From: Zavarzinia marina | Lineage (GTDB): Bacteria; Pseudomonadota; Alphaproteobacteria; Zavarziniales; Zavarziniaceae | Assembly: GCF_021568905.1 (NCBI RefSeq) | Contig: NZ_JAKGSB010000004.1 | Location: 401,067-465,066 of the forward strand | Direction: 5' to 3' | DNA: 64,000 nt | In this document: positions 7,959-17,220 of the stretch, one piece after another | Numbering within the stretch: the stretch's first letter is position 1 | Layout of the letters: every line of letters begins with the position of its first letter | Position numbers and translations under genes: made by a program | Notes under the pieces: generated by a model | Databases searched by the model: none | The model's input: only the letters and a program-made list of their open reading frames with translations | What the model was told of the DNA's origin: nothing

Positions 7959-9326
7959 TCATGTCATGGTGACCCGGTTGCGCCCCTCCGCCTTCGAGCG
8001 GTAGAGCGCCTCGTCGGCCCGCCGGATGACCTCCCCGGGGCGCTCGCCCTCGGCGATCTGGGCGACGCCCGCGGAGACCGTGACCGAAATTTCCCGCCCG
8101 TCGCCGATGTGGAAGGGCTCCTGCGCCGTCACGCGCACCAGGCGATCCGCGATCATGCGTGCCTCGTCGGCCATGGTCTCGGGCATGACGACGATGAATT
8201 CCTCGCCGCCGTAGCGCGCCGCCAGATCGACGCCGCGCACGTTCATCCGGATGCGATGGGCGAACTGCTTCAGCACGGCATCGCCGGCGGCATGGCCATA
8301 GGTGTCGTTGATCGACTTGAAGTGATCGAGGTCGAGCAGCATGAGGACGGTGCTGCGACGCTCGCCGCCCCGGTCCTGATCCATGCGCGCCGACAGATGG
8401 TTCTCGAGATAACGCCGGTTGTAGAGCCCGGTCAGCGGGTCGATCAGCGCCATTTCGGCGGTCTTCTGCATGGTCGCGCGCAAGCGGTCCTGATAGATCT
8501 TGCGGCGCAGCTGGGAATTCACCCGCGCCTGCAGTTCCGCCTTGTCGATCGGCTTCGTGACATAGTCGTTCACACCGAGATCGAGGGCGCGCAACAGCGA
8601 GCGGTCGTCGCCGCCCTTCGACAGAACCAGCACCGGCACCTGTCGCAGCCGTTCGGAGGCGCGCAGAAAGGCGCAGAGGCGCAGCCCCTGCTGACCCGGC
8701 AGGGCCAGGCTGACGACGACCAGATCCCAATCCGCCTCGGTGACCGCCTGACGGGCCGCCGCCTCGTCGCCGACGACGCGCAGCCCCGAATGGTTCGACA
8801 GGATCGGCTTGAGCGCGTCGACGGAGGCCGGGTCATCCTCGACCACCAGGATCGGGGCACCGGCGATCGCCGCCGCGTCCCGCGCCTGATCGGACAGCGA
8901 GACGAGGCCGAGGGACAGACCCGTCACCTCGCGCAGGCGCAATTCGTCGAACATGGTCTTCAGCCGCACGAGATTGCGCACGCGGGCGAAGAGCGCGACG
9001 TCGTTCGTCGGCTTGGTCAGGAAATCGTCGGCGCCGGCCTTGAGCCCGGCGATCCGGTCCGACGGGTGGTCGAGGCCGGTGATCATCACCACCGGAATGT
9101 GACTGGTCAGAGGGTCGGCCTTGAGACGGCGGCAGACCTCGAAGCCGTCGATGTCCGGCATCATGACGTCGAGCAGGATGATGTCGGGATTTTCGGTCCG
9201 GGCCTTTTCCAGGGCTTCCTGTCCGCTGCCGGCCAGGGCGACTTCGAAGAATTCCGCGACGAGCTTGGCCTCGAGCACTTTCCGGATGACATGGACGTCG
9301 TCGACCACGAGTACTTTGGCTGTCAT
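7959..9326 (-). CDS. pleD: PleD-type diguanylate cyclase response regulator (REC-REC-GGDEF)
   Basis: 455 residues. REC1 begins VLVVDDVHVI and carries the phospho-acceptor Asp in ILLDVMMPDIDG and the conserved Lys in DFLTKP. REC2 (about 155-275) has Ser in place of the acceptor Asp (VVVSLALPG), as expected for the adaptor domain of PleD. The GGDEF domain reads ARYGGEEF and has an RGVD inhibitory site five residues upstream, so it should make cyclic di-GMP with product feedback inhibition. The ATG at 9326 (MTAKVLVVDD) is chosen over the more distal start at 9386. In Caulobacter PleD drives the motile-to-sessile transition. It is divergent from a DUF3572 gene. Confidence 0.92.
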   Translation of the reverse strand: MTAKVLVVDDVHVIRKVLEAKLVAEFFEVALAGSGQEALEKARTENPDIILLDVMMPDIDGFEVCRRLKADPLTSHIPVVMITGLDHPSDRIAGLKAGADDFLTKPTNDVALFARVRNLVRLKTMFDELRLREVTGLSLGLVSLSDQARDAAAIAGAPILVVEDDPASVDALKPILSNHSGLRVVGDEAAARQAVTEADWDLVVVSLALPGQQGLRLCAFLRASERLRQVPVLVLSKGGDDRSLLRALDLGVNDYVTKPIDKAELQARVNSQLRRKIYQDRLRATMQKTAEMALIDPLTGLYNRRYLENHLSARMDQDRGGERRSTVLMLLDLDHFKSINDTYGHAAGDAVLKQFAHRIRMNVRGVDLAARYGGEEFIVVMPETMADEARMIADRLVRVTAQEPFHIGDGREISVTVSAGVAQIAEGERPGEVIRRADEALYRSKAEGRNRVTMT

Positions 9327-9545
9327 CCCCGCCCCGTAGGCTGCCCAGCCGAGCCGGGCCATTCGAAGAAACGCGACACCGAACACGCGCTCCTAAAACT
9401 CGGCGTTGACCCGGGGGCCGGCCGCCCATCATGTTGACACCGACATCCCGCTTTCGGGACCATCCGTCACCCCTCCGCAGGGCTCCATAGCACTACAATG
9501 AATCCGCCGTGAAGCGAAGTCCGATCAGGGGTGTAAAAGAGGTAA

Positions 9546-9839
9546 ATGGCCATGAAAACAGACCGGGCGGAAACCATCGCCCTGCTTGCTCTTGCCCATA
9601 TCGCGGGTGACGAGGACCTGCTGCATCGCTTCATGGCGGACTCGGGCATGGATTCAACCGAGCTGCGAATTTCAGCCGCCGATCCCGCGCAATTGGGCGG
9701 GATTCTGGACTTCATCCTGGGCGACGAGGCGCGCGTGCTGGATTTCGCCGCCGCCGCCGGTCTCGACCCGGAAGAGCCGATGCGGGCCCGCCTGACCCTG
9801 TCGGGCGCCTATGTCGAAGGGCGCGGGACGATCCAATGA
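9546..9839 (+). CDS. DUF3572 family protein
   Basis: A 97-residue acidic helical protein of a family found mainly in Alphaproteobacteria and of unknown function. It is read divergently from pleD across a gap of 219 bases, a linkage also seen in other alphaproteobacteria. An AGAGG ribosome site precedes the ATG at 9546; the ATG at 9552 is an alternative. Its last codons overlap the start of the HAD hydrolase gene (ATGA), so the two are coupled. Confidence 0.75.
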   Translation: MAMKTDRAETIALLALAHIAGDEDLLHRFMADSGMDSTELRISAADPAQLGGILDFILGDEARVLDFAAAAGLDPEEPMRARLTLSGAYVEGRGTIQ

Positions 9840-10516
9840 GCAGCGAGACGCCGCGCATCCACGACGCCGTCATGCCCCAGCTCGACGCGCTCGAGCTTCT
9901 GGAGGGCCGGCCCCTGGTCATCACCGACGCGGACGAGGTGCTGTTCCTCTTCGTCCAGGGTTTCGAGGCCTATCTCGAGGACAACGGCTTCTATCTCGAT
10001 CTGTCGTCCTTCGCCCTGGTCGGCAACATCCGCCGCGCCGACACCGAGGACATGGCCCCGGTCGAAGAGGCGAAGGCCCTTCTCGACGGCTTCTTCCGCG
10101 AACGCACCGAGACCATGACCCCGGTGCCCGGCGCCGCCGAAGCCCTGGCCGCCCTGGCCGAGCGGGCCCAGGTGGTGGTCCTCTCGAACCTGCCGGATTC
10201 GTCGCGCGGGGCGCGGGAGAAGGCGCTGGCGCTGGCCGGCATGCCCTATCCGATCGTCGCCAATACCGGCCTGAAGGGTCCGGCCGTGCGCCACATGGCG
10301 GACCGCGTGCGCGCGCCCGTGTTCTTCCTGGACGACATTCCCCACAATCACACCTCTGTCGCCCAGGCGGCGCCCGACGTGCAGCGCGTCCATTTCATCG
10401 CCGATCCGCGCCTGGCGCGGCTGATCGGCCCGGCCGAGCATTGCCACCACCGGGTCGACGACTGGGCGGAAGTGCGGCGCCTGATCGAACGGGAACTGGC
10501 CGACATCGGGTGGTGA
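9836..10516 (+). CDS. HAD-superfamily hydrolase
   Basis: A 226-residue haloacid-dehalogenase-like protein, probably a small-molecule phosphatase. Motif I is ITDADEVLF (nucleophile and acid Asp), motif II is VVLSNLPDS, and motif IV is FFLDDIPHNH with two acidic metal ligands. A helical cap is inserted after motif I. It sits between DUF3572 and a ROK kinase, overlapping the first by 4 bases and ending 1 base before the second, so a sugar phosphate is a possible substrate. Confidence 0.75.
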   Translation: MSSETPRIHDAVMPQLDALELLEGRPLVITDADEVLFLFVQGFEAYLEDNGFYLDLSSFALVGNIRRADTEDMAPVEEAKALLDGFFRERTETMTPVPGAAEALAALAERAQVVVLSNLPDSSRGAREKALALAGMPYPIVANTGLKGPAVRHMADRVRAPVFFLDDIPHNHTSVAQAAPDVQRVHFIADPRLARLIGPAEHCHHRVDDWAEVRRLIERELADIGW

Positions 10517-10517
10517 G

Positions 10518-11426
10518 ATGAGCGGCTTTCGTCACGGTGTCGACCTCGGCGGCACCAAGACCGAGATCGTCACCCTGGACGACGGCGGCCGCGAAGTGTT
10601 CCGGCGCCGCGTGCCGACGGCGCGCGGCGACTATCGTGCCCTCGTTCACGCCATCGCCGGTCTGGTCGCGGCGGCGGACGAAGCCGTCGGGGCCGCCGGC
10701 CATGTCGGCGTCGGCATTCCGGGCGCGATCTCGCCCGCGACCGGCCTGGTGAAGAATGCCAATACCACGGAACTGATCGGGGAAGACCTGCGCGGCGACC
10801 TGGCGACGGTCCTGGGCCGGCCCGTCCGTCTCGCCAATGACGCCGATTGTTTCACCCTGTCGGAGGCGACGGACGGCGCCGGCGCCGGCTTTCGCACGGT
10901 CTTCGGCGTCATTCTCGGCACCGGCGTCGGCGGCGGCATCGCCGTCGATGGGCGCCTGCTGTCCGGGCCCAACGCGATCGCCGGGGAATGGGGCCACAAT
11001 CCCCTGCCCTGGCCGGCCGACGACGAACGCCCCGGCCCCGCCTGCTATTGCGGCAAGCACGGCTGCATCGAGACTTTCCTTTCGGGGCCCGGCTTCCGTC
11101 TCGATCATCGCGGGCGGACCGGCGCCGACATGACCACGCGGGAGATCGTGACGGCGGCCGAGGGCGGGGAACCGGCGGCGCGGGAAAGTCTGTCGCGATA
11201 CGCCGCGCGTCTCGCCCGGTCGCTGGCGACGGTGGTCAACGTACTGGACCCGGACGTGATCGTGCTGGGCGGCGGCATGTCCAACATCGATGCGATCCAT
11301 GACGCCGTGCCGGCGCGGATCGGCCGCCACGTCTTCTCCGACCGATGCGACACGCCGATCCGGCGCGCGCGTTTCGGCGATTCGTCTGGTGTCCGCGGTG
11401 CCGCCTGGCTGTGGCCCTCGACCTGA
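10518..11426 (+). CDS. ROK-family sugar kinase
   Basis: A 302-residue cytosolic kinase of the ROK family. The ATP-binding motif is GVDLGGTKTEIV, the sugar-binding and catalytic region is NDADCFTLSEAT and LGTGVGGGIAVDG, and a zinc site is present (CYCGKHGCIE with an upstream His in EWGHNPLP). These features fit fructokinase/mannokinase or N-acetylglucosamine kinase; the sequence does not separate them. It is the last gene of the DUF3572-HAD-kinase operon and converges with the EipB gene. Confidence 0.85.
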   Translation: MSGFRHGVDLGGTKTEIVTLDDGGREVFRRRVPTARGDYRALVHAIAGLVAAADEAVGAAGHVGVGIPGAISPATGLVKNANTTELIGEDLRGDLATVLGRPVRLANDADCFTLSEATDGAGAGFRTVFGVILGTGVGGGIAVDGRLLSGPNAIAGEWGHNPLPWPADDERPGPACYCGKHGCIETFLSGPGFRLDHRGRTGADMTTREIVTAAEGGEPAARESLSRYAARLARSLATVVNVLDPDVIVLGGGMSNIDAIHDAVPARIGRHVFSDRCDTPIRRARFGDSSGVRGAAWLWPST

Positions 11427-11435
11427 GCCGAAGCC

Positions 11436-12485
11436 TCAGCAATCGGGGCGGGGCATGGCCTCGATCCGGGTCAGCAGGGCGTCGATCGAGAAGTCGCCGT
11501 AGGCCATCTCCATGTCGCCCGAGACGCCGTTGTCGTAGAGGCGGAAACCGACCTCATACTCCGGCAGTTCCTCGTTGTCGTCGATGCCGAAGAAGGCGAG
11601 GCGCACGGGCCAGGACGGTCTGCCGCGCAGCATCTCGCCCGCCTTGCCCTCCGCGAGGCGCGGCGGATCGGCGACGGCGGAACCGCCGATGACGCCGACC
11701 ACGTGACTGGCGATGGTGTCGTCCGATCCGTCGAACAGGGTGCGGGTCACGAAACGCTCGTCGTTCCGCGCCGCGCGCAGCAGGTCGACCGTATGCATGG
11801 TCGGGAAGACGGTGCCGGGGATCAGGTTCGCCGTCGTCTCCTCCGGCCTGGTGTAACGCACCACGCCACCGCCGTCCTTCAGTTCGGCGGTGCCTTCATA
11901 GGCTTCATCCTCCTCGCCGTTGACACTGTGGCGGGTCGAGAAGCGAAAGCGCTTGCCGTCCATGGATTCCCAGTTCACGACCCGGAAATCGGTGGTCGAA
12001 TAGGAACCTTCGCCATCGCCGAGACGCATGCGCAACTGCTGGGTCAGGGTGTAGCCGTCGCAGACGTCGGCGAATTCGATCACCATGCGCCCCTCGGCCA
12101 CGGCGACGCCGGAACCCGGCCGATTGCGCCCGAGGACGAGATCATAGACGGCGCGATGGCCGGCAAGGCGGATGTCGGTCGCGGGTTCGGGCGCGGCCTC
12201 CGCGGCCGGCGGCGATTCGGGCGCCGGCTTCGGCGCCACGGCGGCGGCCGGCACCTCGTTCACCGCGACATCGGATTCCGCCGGCTCGTCGACGGCTCCT
12301 GCGGCCGCCGTTCCGTCCGACGGGGGCGTGCCGGACTCGGGCACGGTTTCGACGAGAGCCGGCACCTCCCCGCCCGCGGCGGCGTCGACGGCGGCGGCAT
12401 CCTCGCCGCCCCCGAAGAATGCCCATCGTGCCAGGAAGAAAATCGCGACCAGAGCGGTCGTCAGGACCAGTGCCCGCCGTAACAT
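11436..12485 (-). CDS. EipB/DUF1849 cell-envelope protein
   Basis: A 349-residue exported protein. It has an N-terminal hydrophobic segment (LVLTTALVAIFFLARWAFF), a long Ala/Pro/Glu-rich linker (about 25-115), and a DUF1849 beta-spiral domain starting near LAGHRAVYDLVLG. Two cysteines (VCDGYTL and the C-terminal PRPDC) could form the disulfide known in Brucella EipB, which supports envelope integrity in the periplasm. The ATG at 12485 follows GGGAGGTAAC. The hydrophobic N-terminus could be a membrane anchor rather than a cleaved signal. It is divergent from the dehydrogenase gene. Confidence 0.78.
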   Translation of the reverse strand: MLRRALVLTTALVAIFFLARWAFFGGGEDAAAVDAAAGGEVPALVETVPESGTPPSDGTAAAGAVDEPAESDVAVNEVPAAAVAPKPAPESPPAAEAAPEPATDIRLAGHRAVYDLVLGRNRPGSGVAVAEGRMVIEFADVCDGYTLTQQLRMRLGDGEGSYSTTDFRVVNWESMDGKRFRFSTRHSVNGEEDEAYEGTAELKDGGGVVRYTRPEETTANLIPGTVFPTMHTVDLLRAARNDERFVTRTLFDGSDDTIASHVVGVIGGSAVADPPRLAEGKAGEMLRGRPSWPVRLAFFGIDDNEELPEYEVGFRLYDNGVSGDMEMAYGDFSIDALLTRIEAMPRPDC

Positions 12486-12608
12486 CGGCTCGTTACCTCC
12501 CACCCGAATCGGGTGTCCTGCAAATATGACATGCTTCATGCCACGACAAGAATGCGGCCACAGTTGGACTTGCTCTCGCATCCGCACTGTTGCCAGACTG
12601 CCACCACC

Positions 12609-13577
12609 ATGTCCCGTTCCGCCACCGTTCTGATCGCCCGCCCCCTGCCCGCCGCCTGCGAGGCGCGGCTGGATGCACTGTTCTCGACGCGGCGCCCGCC
12701 CGGTGACGGACCCCATCCCCTGCCCGAACTGCTGGCCCGGGCGGAAGGCTGCGACGGCCTTCTGGTCACCCTGACCGAAAAGCTGGACCGCGCCGCCCTC
12801 GCCGCCCTGCCGGCGGGTGTCCGCGTCATCGCCACCATGTCCGTCGGCTTCGATCACATCGACGTGGAAGCCGCGCGGACGCGCGGCATCGCCGTGACCA
12901 ATACCCCCGGCGTCCTGACCGAGGCGACGGCGGATCTCACCCTTCTCCTGATGCTGGGCGCCGCCCGCCGGGCGAAGGAGGCGGCGGCCCTGATCGCCGA
13001 GGACCGCTGGGGCCCCTGGTCGCCCACCGGGCTGCTCGGCCTCGATCTCGGCGGGCGCCGGCTCGGCATTCTCGGTCTCGGGCGGATCGGGGCGGCGGTG
13101 GCGCGGCGGGCGCGCGCCTTCGGCATGGAGATCCACTACCACGGCCGCCGAAGGGCCCCGCCCGAGATCGAGGCCGATGCCCGCTATCACCCGCGGCTCG
13201 AGGATCTGCTGGCGGTTTCCGACGTCCTGAGCCTGAACGCCGCCTCGACCGATGCGACGCGCGGCATCATCAACGCCCGGACCCTGGCCCTGCTGCCAAA
13301 AGGCGCGATCCTGGTCAACAGCGCGCGCGGCGACCTGGTCGACGACGATGCCCTGATCGAGGCCCTGCAAGGCGGCCGCCTGTTCGCCGCCGGGCTCGAC
13401 GTGTTCAGGGGCGAGCCCCGGATCGACGCGCGTTACCGCGAGCTGCCCAATGTCTATGCCCTGCCCCATATCGGCAGCGCCACCCTCGAGACGAGGACCG
13501 CCATGGGCATGTGCGCCATCGACAATCTGGACGCCGTCCTGAACCGGGACGGCATCGCCCTCAACCCCGTGACCTGA
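12609..13577 (+). CDS. D-2-hydroxyacid dehydrogenase (glyoxylate/hydroxypyruvate reductase type)
   Basis: A 322-residue D-isomer-specific 2-hydroxyacid dehydrogenase. The NAD(P)-binding motif is LGILGLGRIGAAVARR, the catalytic Arg is in NSARGDLVDD, the Glu in FRGEPRID and the His in PHIGSAT. The Arg-Arg after the second Rossmann strand (HYHGRRR) suggests NADPH preference, as in GyaR/GhrB-type reductases. The ATG at 12609 begins MSRSATVLIARP; upstream starts lie in the divergent promoter region. Its last 17 bases overlap the end of the convergent pdxR-like gene. Confidence 0.88.
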   Translation: MSRSATVLIARPLPAACEARLDALFSTRRPPGDGPHPLPELLARAEGCDGLLVTLTEKLDRAALAALPAGVRVIATMSVGFDHIDVEAARTRGIAVTNTPGVLTEATADLTLLLMLGAARRAKEAAALIAEDRWGPWSPTGLLGLDLGGRRLGILGLGRIGAAVARRARAFGMEIHYHGRRRAPPEIEADARYHPRLEDLLAVSDVLSLNAASTDATRGIINARTLALLPKGAILVNSARGDLVDDDALIEALQGGRLFAAGLDVFRGEPRIDARYRELPNVYALPHIGSATLETRTAMGMCAIDNLDAVLNRDGIALNPVT

Positions 13578-15012
13578 GCGCGGGATCGGCCAGCGCCCTG
13601 GCGAGACGGGCGACCGCCGGCCCGATCGCCGCCGCCTCGACCGCCGCGAAGCCGAGTTGCAGCCCCGAAACGTCCCGCGTCTCCAGTGCCGTCCGGGACA
13701 GGGCGGGCGCGACGATGCCGGCACGAAGCGCCGCACGCGCCGCCGCCGCGTCGTCCATCCCCGCCAGCCGGAACGCGAGCTGGATGCCGACCTCCGCCGG
13801 CAGCAGGCTGCCGTAATCCGACAGATCCCGTTCGCAAGCCGCGATCAGGGCGGCGCGGCGTTCGCGATAGAGACTGGAGAGGCGCCCGAGATGGGCGGCG
13901 AAATGCCCTTCCATCATGAAATCCGCCAGGGTCGCCTGCAACAGCAGGGGCGGCACCTGACCGGTATGGCGGATGGCGATCGCCGCCGGTTCGACCAGCA
14001 TGGGCGGCAGCAGGGCATAGCCGATCCGCAGCGCCGGCGCGAAGGACTTGCCGAAGGTGCCGACATGGATCACACGCCCGCGCGGCGCGAGACCGTGCAG
14101 GGGCGCCAGCGGCGGCCCCTCGAAGCGGAATTCGCCGTCGTAATCATCCTCGATCACCCAGGCGTCCGCCGCCTCCGCCGCGCGCAGCAGTTCCAGCCGG
14201 CGCGGCAGGCTCATGGCGACGCCGGTCGGATATTGATGCGACGGCGTGACATAGACGAGGCGGGGCGACGGCGCCCGCGCAAGGCCGGCGGCGACCACGA
14301 TCCCTTCGCCGTCCACGGGCACCGGCACGAGGTCGAGACCGGCGGCGGTGAAGGCGCCGCGCGCGCCGAGATAGCCCGGATCCTCGATCCAGACCTGCTC
14401 TCCCGCATCCGCCAGCAGCCGGGCGAGGAAGTCGAGCGCGCCCTGCGATCCGGTCGTCACCAGCACCCGTTCCGGCTCGATGGCGATGCCCCGGCTGGCG
14501 GCGACATGGCGCGCGATCGCCTCGCGCAGCGGCGGCCAGCCCGCCGCATGCTCGAAGCCGAGCAGGGCCCGGCTCGACTGGCGCAGGCGCCGCGCCATCA
14601 GCCGCGACCAGAGGGCGCCGGGAAAGACGTCGAGCGCGGGCAGGCCGGGCACGAAGGCGCCATCCGCCCGCCCGGCGCCCCGTTCGATACCGGCAAGCGC
14701 GGCCCCCCGGTCCGACAGGCGGCCGGCCGGCGCCACCGGCGCGGGCCGCAGCAGGGCGGCATCCAGCGCCGCCACCCGCGTTCCGGCCGCGCCCCGCGCC
14801 ACGACGAAGCCGTCCGCCGCCAGCCGTTCCAGGGCCGCCGTCACCGTATTGCGGCCGAGGCCGAGATCGGCGGCGAGCGCGCGGCTGGCCGGCAGGCGCT
14901 GGCCGGGGCGCAATCGTCCCTCCAGGATCGCCGCCCGCAGGCCTTCATAAAGTTGGGCGGCCAGCGGGCGGCCCCCGTCCCGGTCCAACCCGCGCGCGAT
15001 TGCATCCAGCAT
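13561..15012 (-). CDS. MocR/PdxR-family regulator (GntR HTH fused to aminotransferase domain)
   Basis: A 483-residue PLP-dependent transcription factor. The N-terminal GntR helix-turn-helix (about 10-75) contains RLPASRALAADLGLGRNTV. A type I aminotransferase domain follows with TTGSQGALDFLARLL and the PLP-binding Lys in VGTFGKSFAPALRIG. MocR proteins sense PLP or amino-group ligands. It is divergent from a pyridoxamine-phosphate-oxidase-like gene, the usual target arrangement, so control of that gene is likely. The start at 15012 is uncertain by a few codons. Confidence 0.85.
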   Translation of the reverse strand: MLDAIARGLDRDGGRPLAAQLYEGLRAAILEGRLRPGQRLPASRALAADLGLGRNTVTAALERLAADGFVVARGAAGTRVAALDAALLRPAPVAPAGRLSDRGAALAGIERGAGRADGAFVPGLPALDVFPGALWSRLMARRLRQSSRALLGFEHAAGWPPLREAIARHVAASRGIAIEPERVLVTTGSQGALDFLARLLADAGEQVWIEDPGYLGARGAFTAAGLDLVPVPVDGEGIVVAAGLARAPSPRLVYVTPSHQYPTGVAMSLPRRLELLRAAEAADAWVIEDDYDGEFRFEGPPLAPLHGLAPRGRVIHVGTFGKSFAPALRIGYALLPPMLVEPAAIAIRHTGQVPPLLLQATLADFMMEGHFAAHLGRLSSLYRERRAALIAACERDLSDYGSLLPAEVGIQLAFRLAGMDDAAAARAALRAGIVAPALSRTALETRDVSGLQLGFAAVEAAAIGPAVARLARALADPALRSRG

Positions 15013-15090
15013 CTTGGCCCCATCCCATTCGGCAACATGGCTCTTCCGGCAGGGCCAAGTTGGGCACAGATTGACGGCAGGAGGCAAGCC

Positions 15091-15699
15091 ATGACCCATA
15101 GCGAGACTTTTCCCGTCACCGAGAACACGCGCCTGCGGCGCCTGCCCAGGCGCGGGTCCTACGACCATGCCGCGGTCCATGCGATCCTGGACGAAGCCCT
15201 GGTCGCCCATGTCGGCTTCATCGGCAGCGCCGGCCAGCCCGTGGTGCTGCCGACCGCCTTCGCCCGGCGCGGCGATGTGGTGATCCTCCACGGTTCCGTG
15301 GTCGGGCGTCTGATGAAGACCCTGGCCGAGGGCGTGCCGCTGTGCCTGACCGTCACCCTGCTGGACGGTCTGGTGCTGGCGAAATCCGCCTTCCATCATT
15401 CGATGAATTATCGCTCGGTCACGGTCTTCGGGCACGCCCGGCTGGTGACCGGCGCAAACGAGAAGGAAGCCGCCCTGCGCGCCCTGACCGAGCGCCTGAC
15501 GCCCGGCCGCTGGGATGCGCTGCGTCCCGTCACCGCCAAGGAAGTGGCGGCGACCACGGTGCTGGAACTGCCGCTTCTTGAAGCGGTGGCCAAGACCCGC
15601 TCCGGCCCGCCGGTCGACGATGCCGAAGACCTGGACTGGCCGGTCTTCGCCGGGGTCGTGCCGCTGTCCATGGTGGCCGGCGACGCGATCCCGGCGTGA
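15091..15699 (+). CDS. Pyridoxamine 5'-phosphate oxidase-like flavoprotein
   Basis: A 202-residue split-beta-barrel flavoprotein. The region HVGFIGSAGQPVVLPTAFAR and the downstream FHHSMNYRSV match the FMN-binding PNPOx/NimA-like family; the actual substrate is unknown. The ATG at 15091 follows AGGAGGCAAGCC. It is divergent from the MocR-type regulator with 78 bases between the two starts and is probably its target. A strong hairpin separates it from the convergent HD gene. Confidence 0.8.
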   Translation: MTHSETFPVTENTRLRRLPRRGSYDHAAVHAILDEALVAHVGFIGSAGQPVVLPTAFARRGDVVILHGSVVGRLMKTLAEGVPLCLTVTLLDGLVLAKSAFHHSMNYRSVTVFGHARLVTGANEKEAALRALTERLTPGRWDALRPVTAKEVAATTVLELPLLEAVAKTRSGPPVDDAEDLDWPVFAGVVPLSMVAGDAIPA

Positions 15700-15705
15700 A
15701 ATCCG

Positions 15706-15729
15706 CCGCCCCGGCCTCGGCCGGGGCGG
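15706..15729. terminator. Hairpin between convergent genes
   Basis: An 11-bp perfect stem (CCGCCCCGGCC with GGCCGGGGCGG) and a two-base loop lie between two convergent stops (15699 and 15734). There is no U-tract, but the position fits a bidirectional termination structure. Confidence 0.5.
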
Positions 15730-15733
15730 GATC

Positions 15734-16327
15734 TCATTCGCCTTTCATGTAGATGCTGTTGCGCGGGCGCGAGATTACCCGCCGCACCATGGGCCGAAAG
15801 GCTTCCAGCGGCATGGATTCGAAATTCGGATCGAAACAGTTCTGGTCGAATTTCTCGCAGAATTCCGCCGTATATTCGAAGTTGGGATGGCCCCGGTACT
15901 TCTCCCGCATGTCCCGGTCGAGACCGAGGAAGTGGAAGAAATAGTACCCCTGGAAGATCCCGTGCTTCTCCACCATCCAGTGGTTCCGCTCCGAGACGAA
16001 GGGCTTGAGGACCGCCGCCGCGATGTCGGCGTGATTGTAGCTGCCCAGGATGTCGCCCATGTCGTGGAACAGGGCGCAGACGACATATTCCTCGTCCCGG
16101 CCCGCCTGATGGGCGCGGGTCGCCGACTGCAGGCTGTGGGTCAGCCGGTCGACGGCGAAGCCGCCGACCTCATTGTCCAGCAACTTCAGATGATCGAGCA
16201 GGCGGTCGGCCTGCTGGGCCTGGAACGGCAGTTCGCAGGTGATGATCTTGGCCCAATCCTCCATCGTGCCGTCTTCCATGCTGTGGAAGCGGGCGGTGGG
16301 GATCTCGGTGCCGCCGTCATGTGGCAT
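15734..16327 (-). CDS. HD-domain protein, possible PhnZ/MIOX-like diiron oxygenase
   Basis: A 197-residue HD-superfamily protein. Candidate metal ligands are THSLQSATRAH, ALFHDMGD, NHAD and EKHGIFQGYYFFHFLG. The spacing resembles the PhnZ/inositol-oxygenase branch, whose members cleave carbon bonds with a mixed-valence diiron centre, rather than phosphohydrolases; this is inferred from pattern only. It starts 18 bases after the class II aldolase stop, so the two form one operon, probably acting on the same organic acid or polyol. The substrate is unknown. Confidence 0.65.
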   Translation of the reverse strand: MPHDGGTEIPTARFHSMEDGTMEDWAKIITCELPFQAQQADRLLDHLKLLDNEVGGFAVDRLTHSLQSATRAHQAGRDEEYVVCALFHDMGDILGSYNHADIAAAVLKPFVSERNHWMVEKHGIFQGYYFFHFLGLDRDMREKYRGHPNFEYTAEFCEKFDQNCFDPNFESMPLEAFRPMVRRVISRPRNSIYMKGE

Positions 16328-16345
16328 GGTGCAGGTCCTTCCCGG

Positions 16346-17116
16346 TCAGTCGCGGAAGCTGGGATCGATGCGATCCAGCTTGCGCAGCAGGGCGCCCCAG
16401 GCGAGATGGGCCAGCATGCCGAGGTTGCGGCCCTGCTCCATCGTCGTCTGCTTCACGCTTTCGGGCGGCTCCACCACATTGTCCGCCGCGAGTGCGGCGA
16501 CCTGCTGGGCGCAGGCACGCTCCAGGGTGAAGATGCGCAGCCAGGCCTCGGCGACCGACATGCCAACGGCCATGGTGCCGTGGTTGCGCAGGATCATCAT
16601 GTTCCTGGTGCCGAGATCGTGCTGGAGCCGTTCCCGCTCGTCGAGATTGAGGGCGATCCCCTCATAGGCGTGATAGGCGACGTCCTCGATCACCGTCAGG
16701 GCGTTCTGGGTGATCGGCATCAGGCCCTGGGCATGGCAGGACACGCCGACGCCGGCATCGGTGTGGAGATGGAGCACGCAGCCCGCATCCTCGCGCGCCG
16801 CATGGACGGCGGAATGGATGGTATAGCCGGCCGGATTGATGAAGCTTTCCGTCTCCATCAAGATGTTGCCGTCGAGATCCACCTTCACCAGGCTCGACGC
16901 CGTGATCTCCTCGAACAGATAGCCGTAGGGATTGATCAGGAAGTGGTGGTCCGAATTCGGCACCCGGGCCGAGATATGGGTGAAGATCAGGTCGTCCCAG
17001 CCGTGCAGCGCCACCAGGCGATAGGCGGCGGCGAGATCGACGCGCGTCTGCCATTCCTCGGGGCTGACCTGTTCGCGGATCGAACGGCCGGACGTCTTCA
17101 AAGCCACGGTCGACAT
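16346..17116 (-). CDS. Class II aldolase/adducin-family protein
   Basis: A 256-residue class II aldolase-fold protein. The zinc ligands are HLHTDAGVGVS (HxH) and RNHGTMAVG, with the usual N-terminal THISARVP and NPYGYLFEEIT motifs. The family contains fuculose-phosphate aldolase relatives but also many decarboxylases and lyases, so the reaction is open. A GGGAGG site precedes the ATG at 17116. It leads an operon with the HD protein and is divergent from a Crp-like regulator gene (104 bases between starts), which probably controls it. Confidence 0.82.
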   Translation of the reverse strand: MSTVALKTSGRSIREQVSPEEWQTRVDLAAAYRLVALHGWDDLIFTHISARVPNSDHHFLINPYGYLFEEITASSLVKVDLDGNILMETESFINPAGYTIHSAVHAAREDAGCVLHLHTDAGVGVSCHAQGLMPITQNALTVIEDVAYHAYEGIALNLDERERLQHDLGTRNMMILRNHGTMAVGMSVAEAWLRIFTLERACAQQVAALAADNVVEPPESVKQTTMEQGRNLGMLAHLAWGALLRKLDRIDPSFRD

Positions 17117-17220
17117 GTTTTCTCTCCTCCCACCTTCGTTGGTGATCGTTTTCCCTTGTACGCGAGAAGCACGCGGCGGAATGTCATCAAGTTGACAATC
17201 CAGTGGCGGGACGAGGCCCC

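Noticed and set aside
12486..13736. Longer N-terminal extension of the EipB-like gene to 13736
   Set aside because: It would run opposite the whole 2-hydroxyacid dehydrogenase gene; the ATG at 12485 has a strong ribosome site and a hydrophobic leader.
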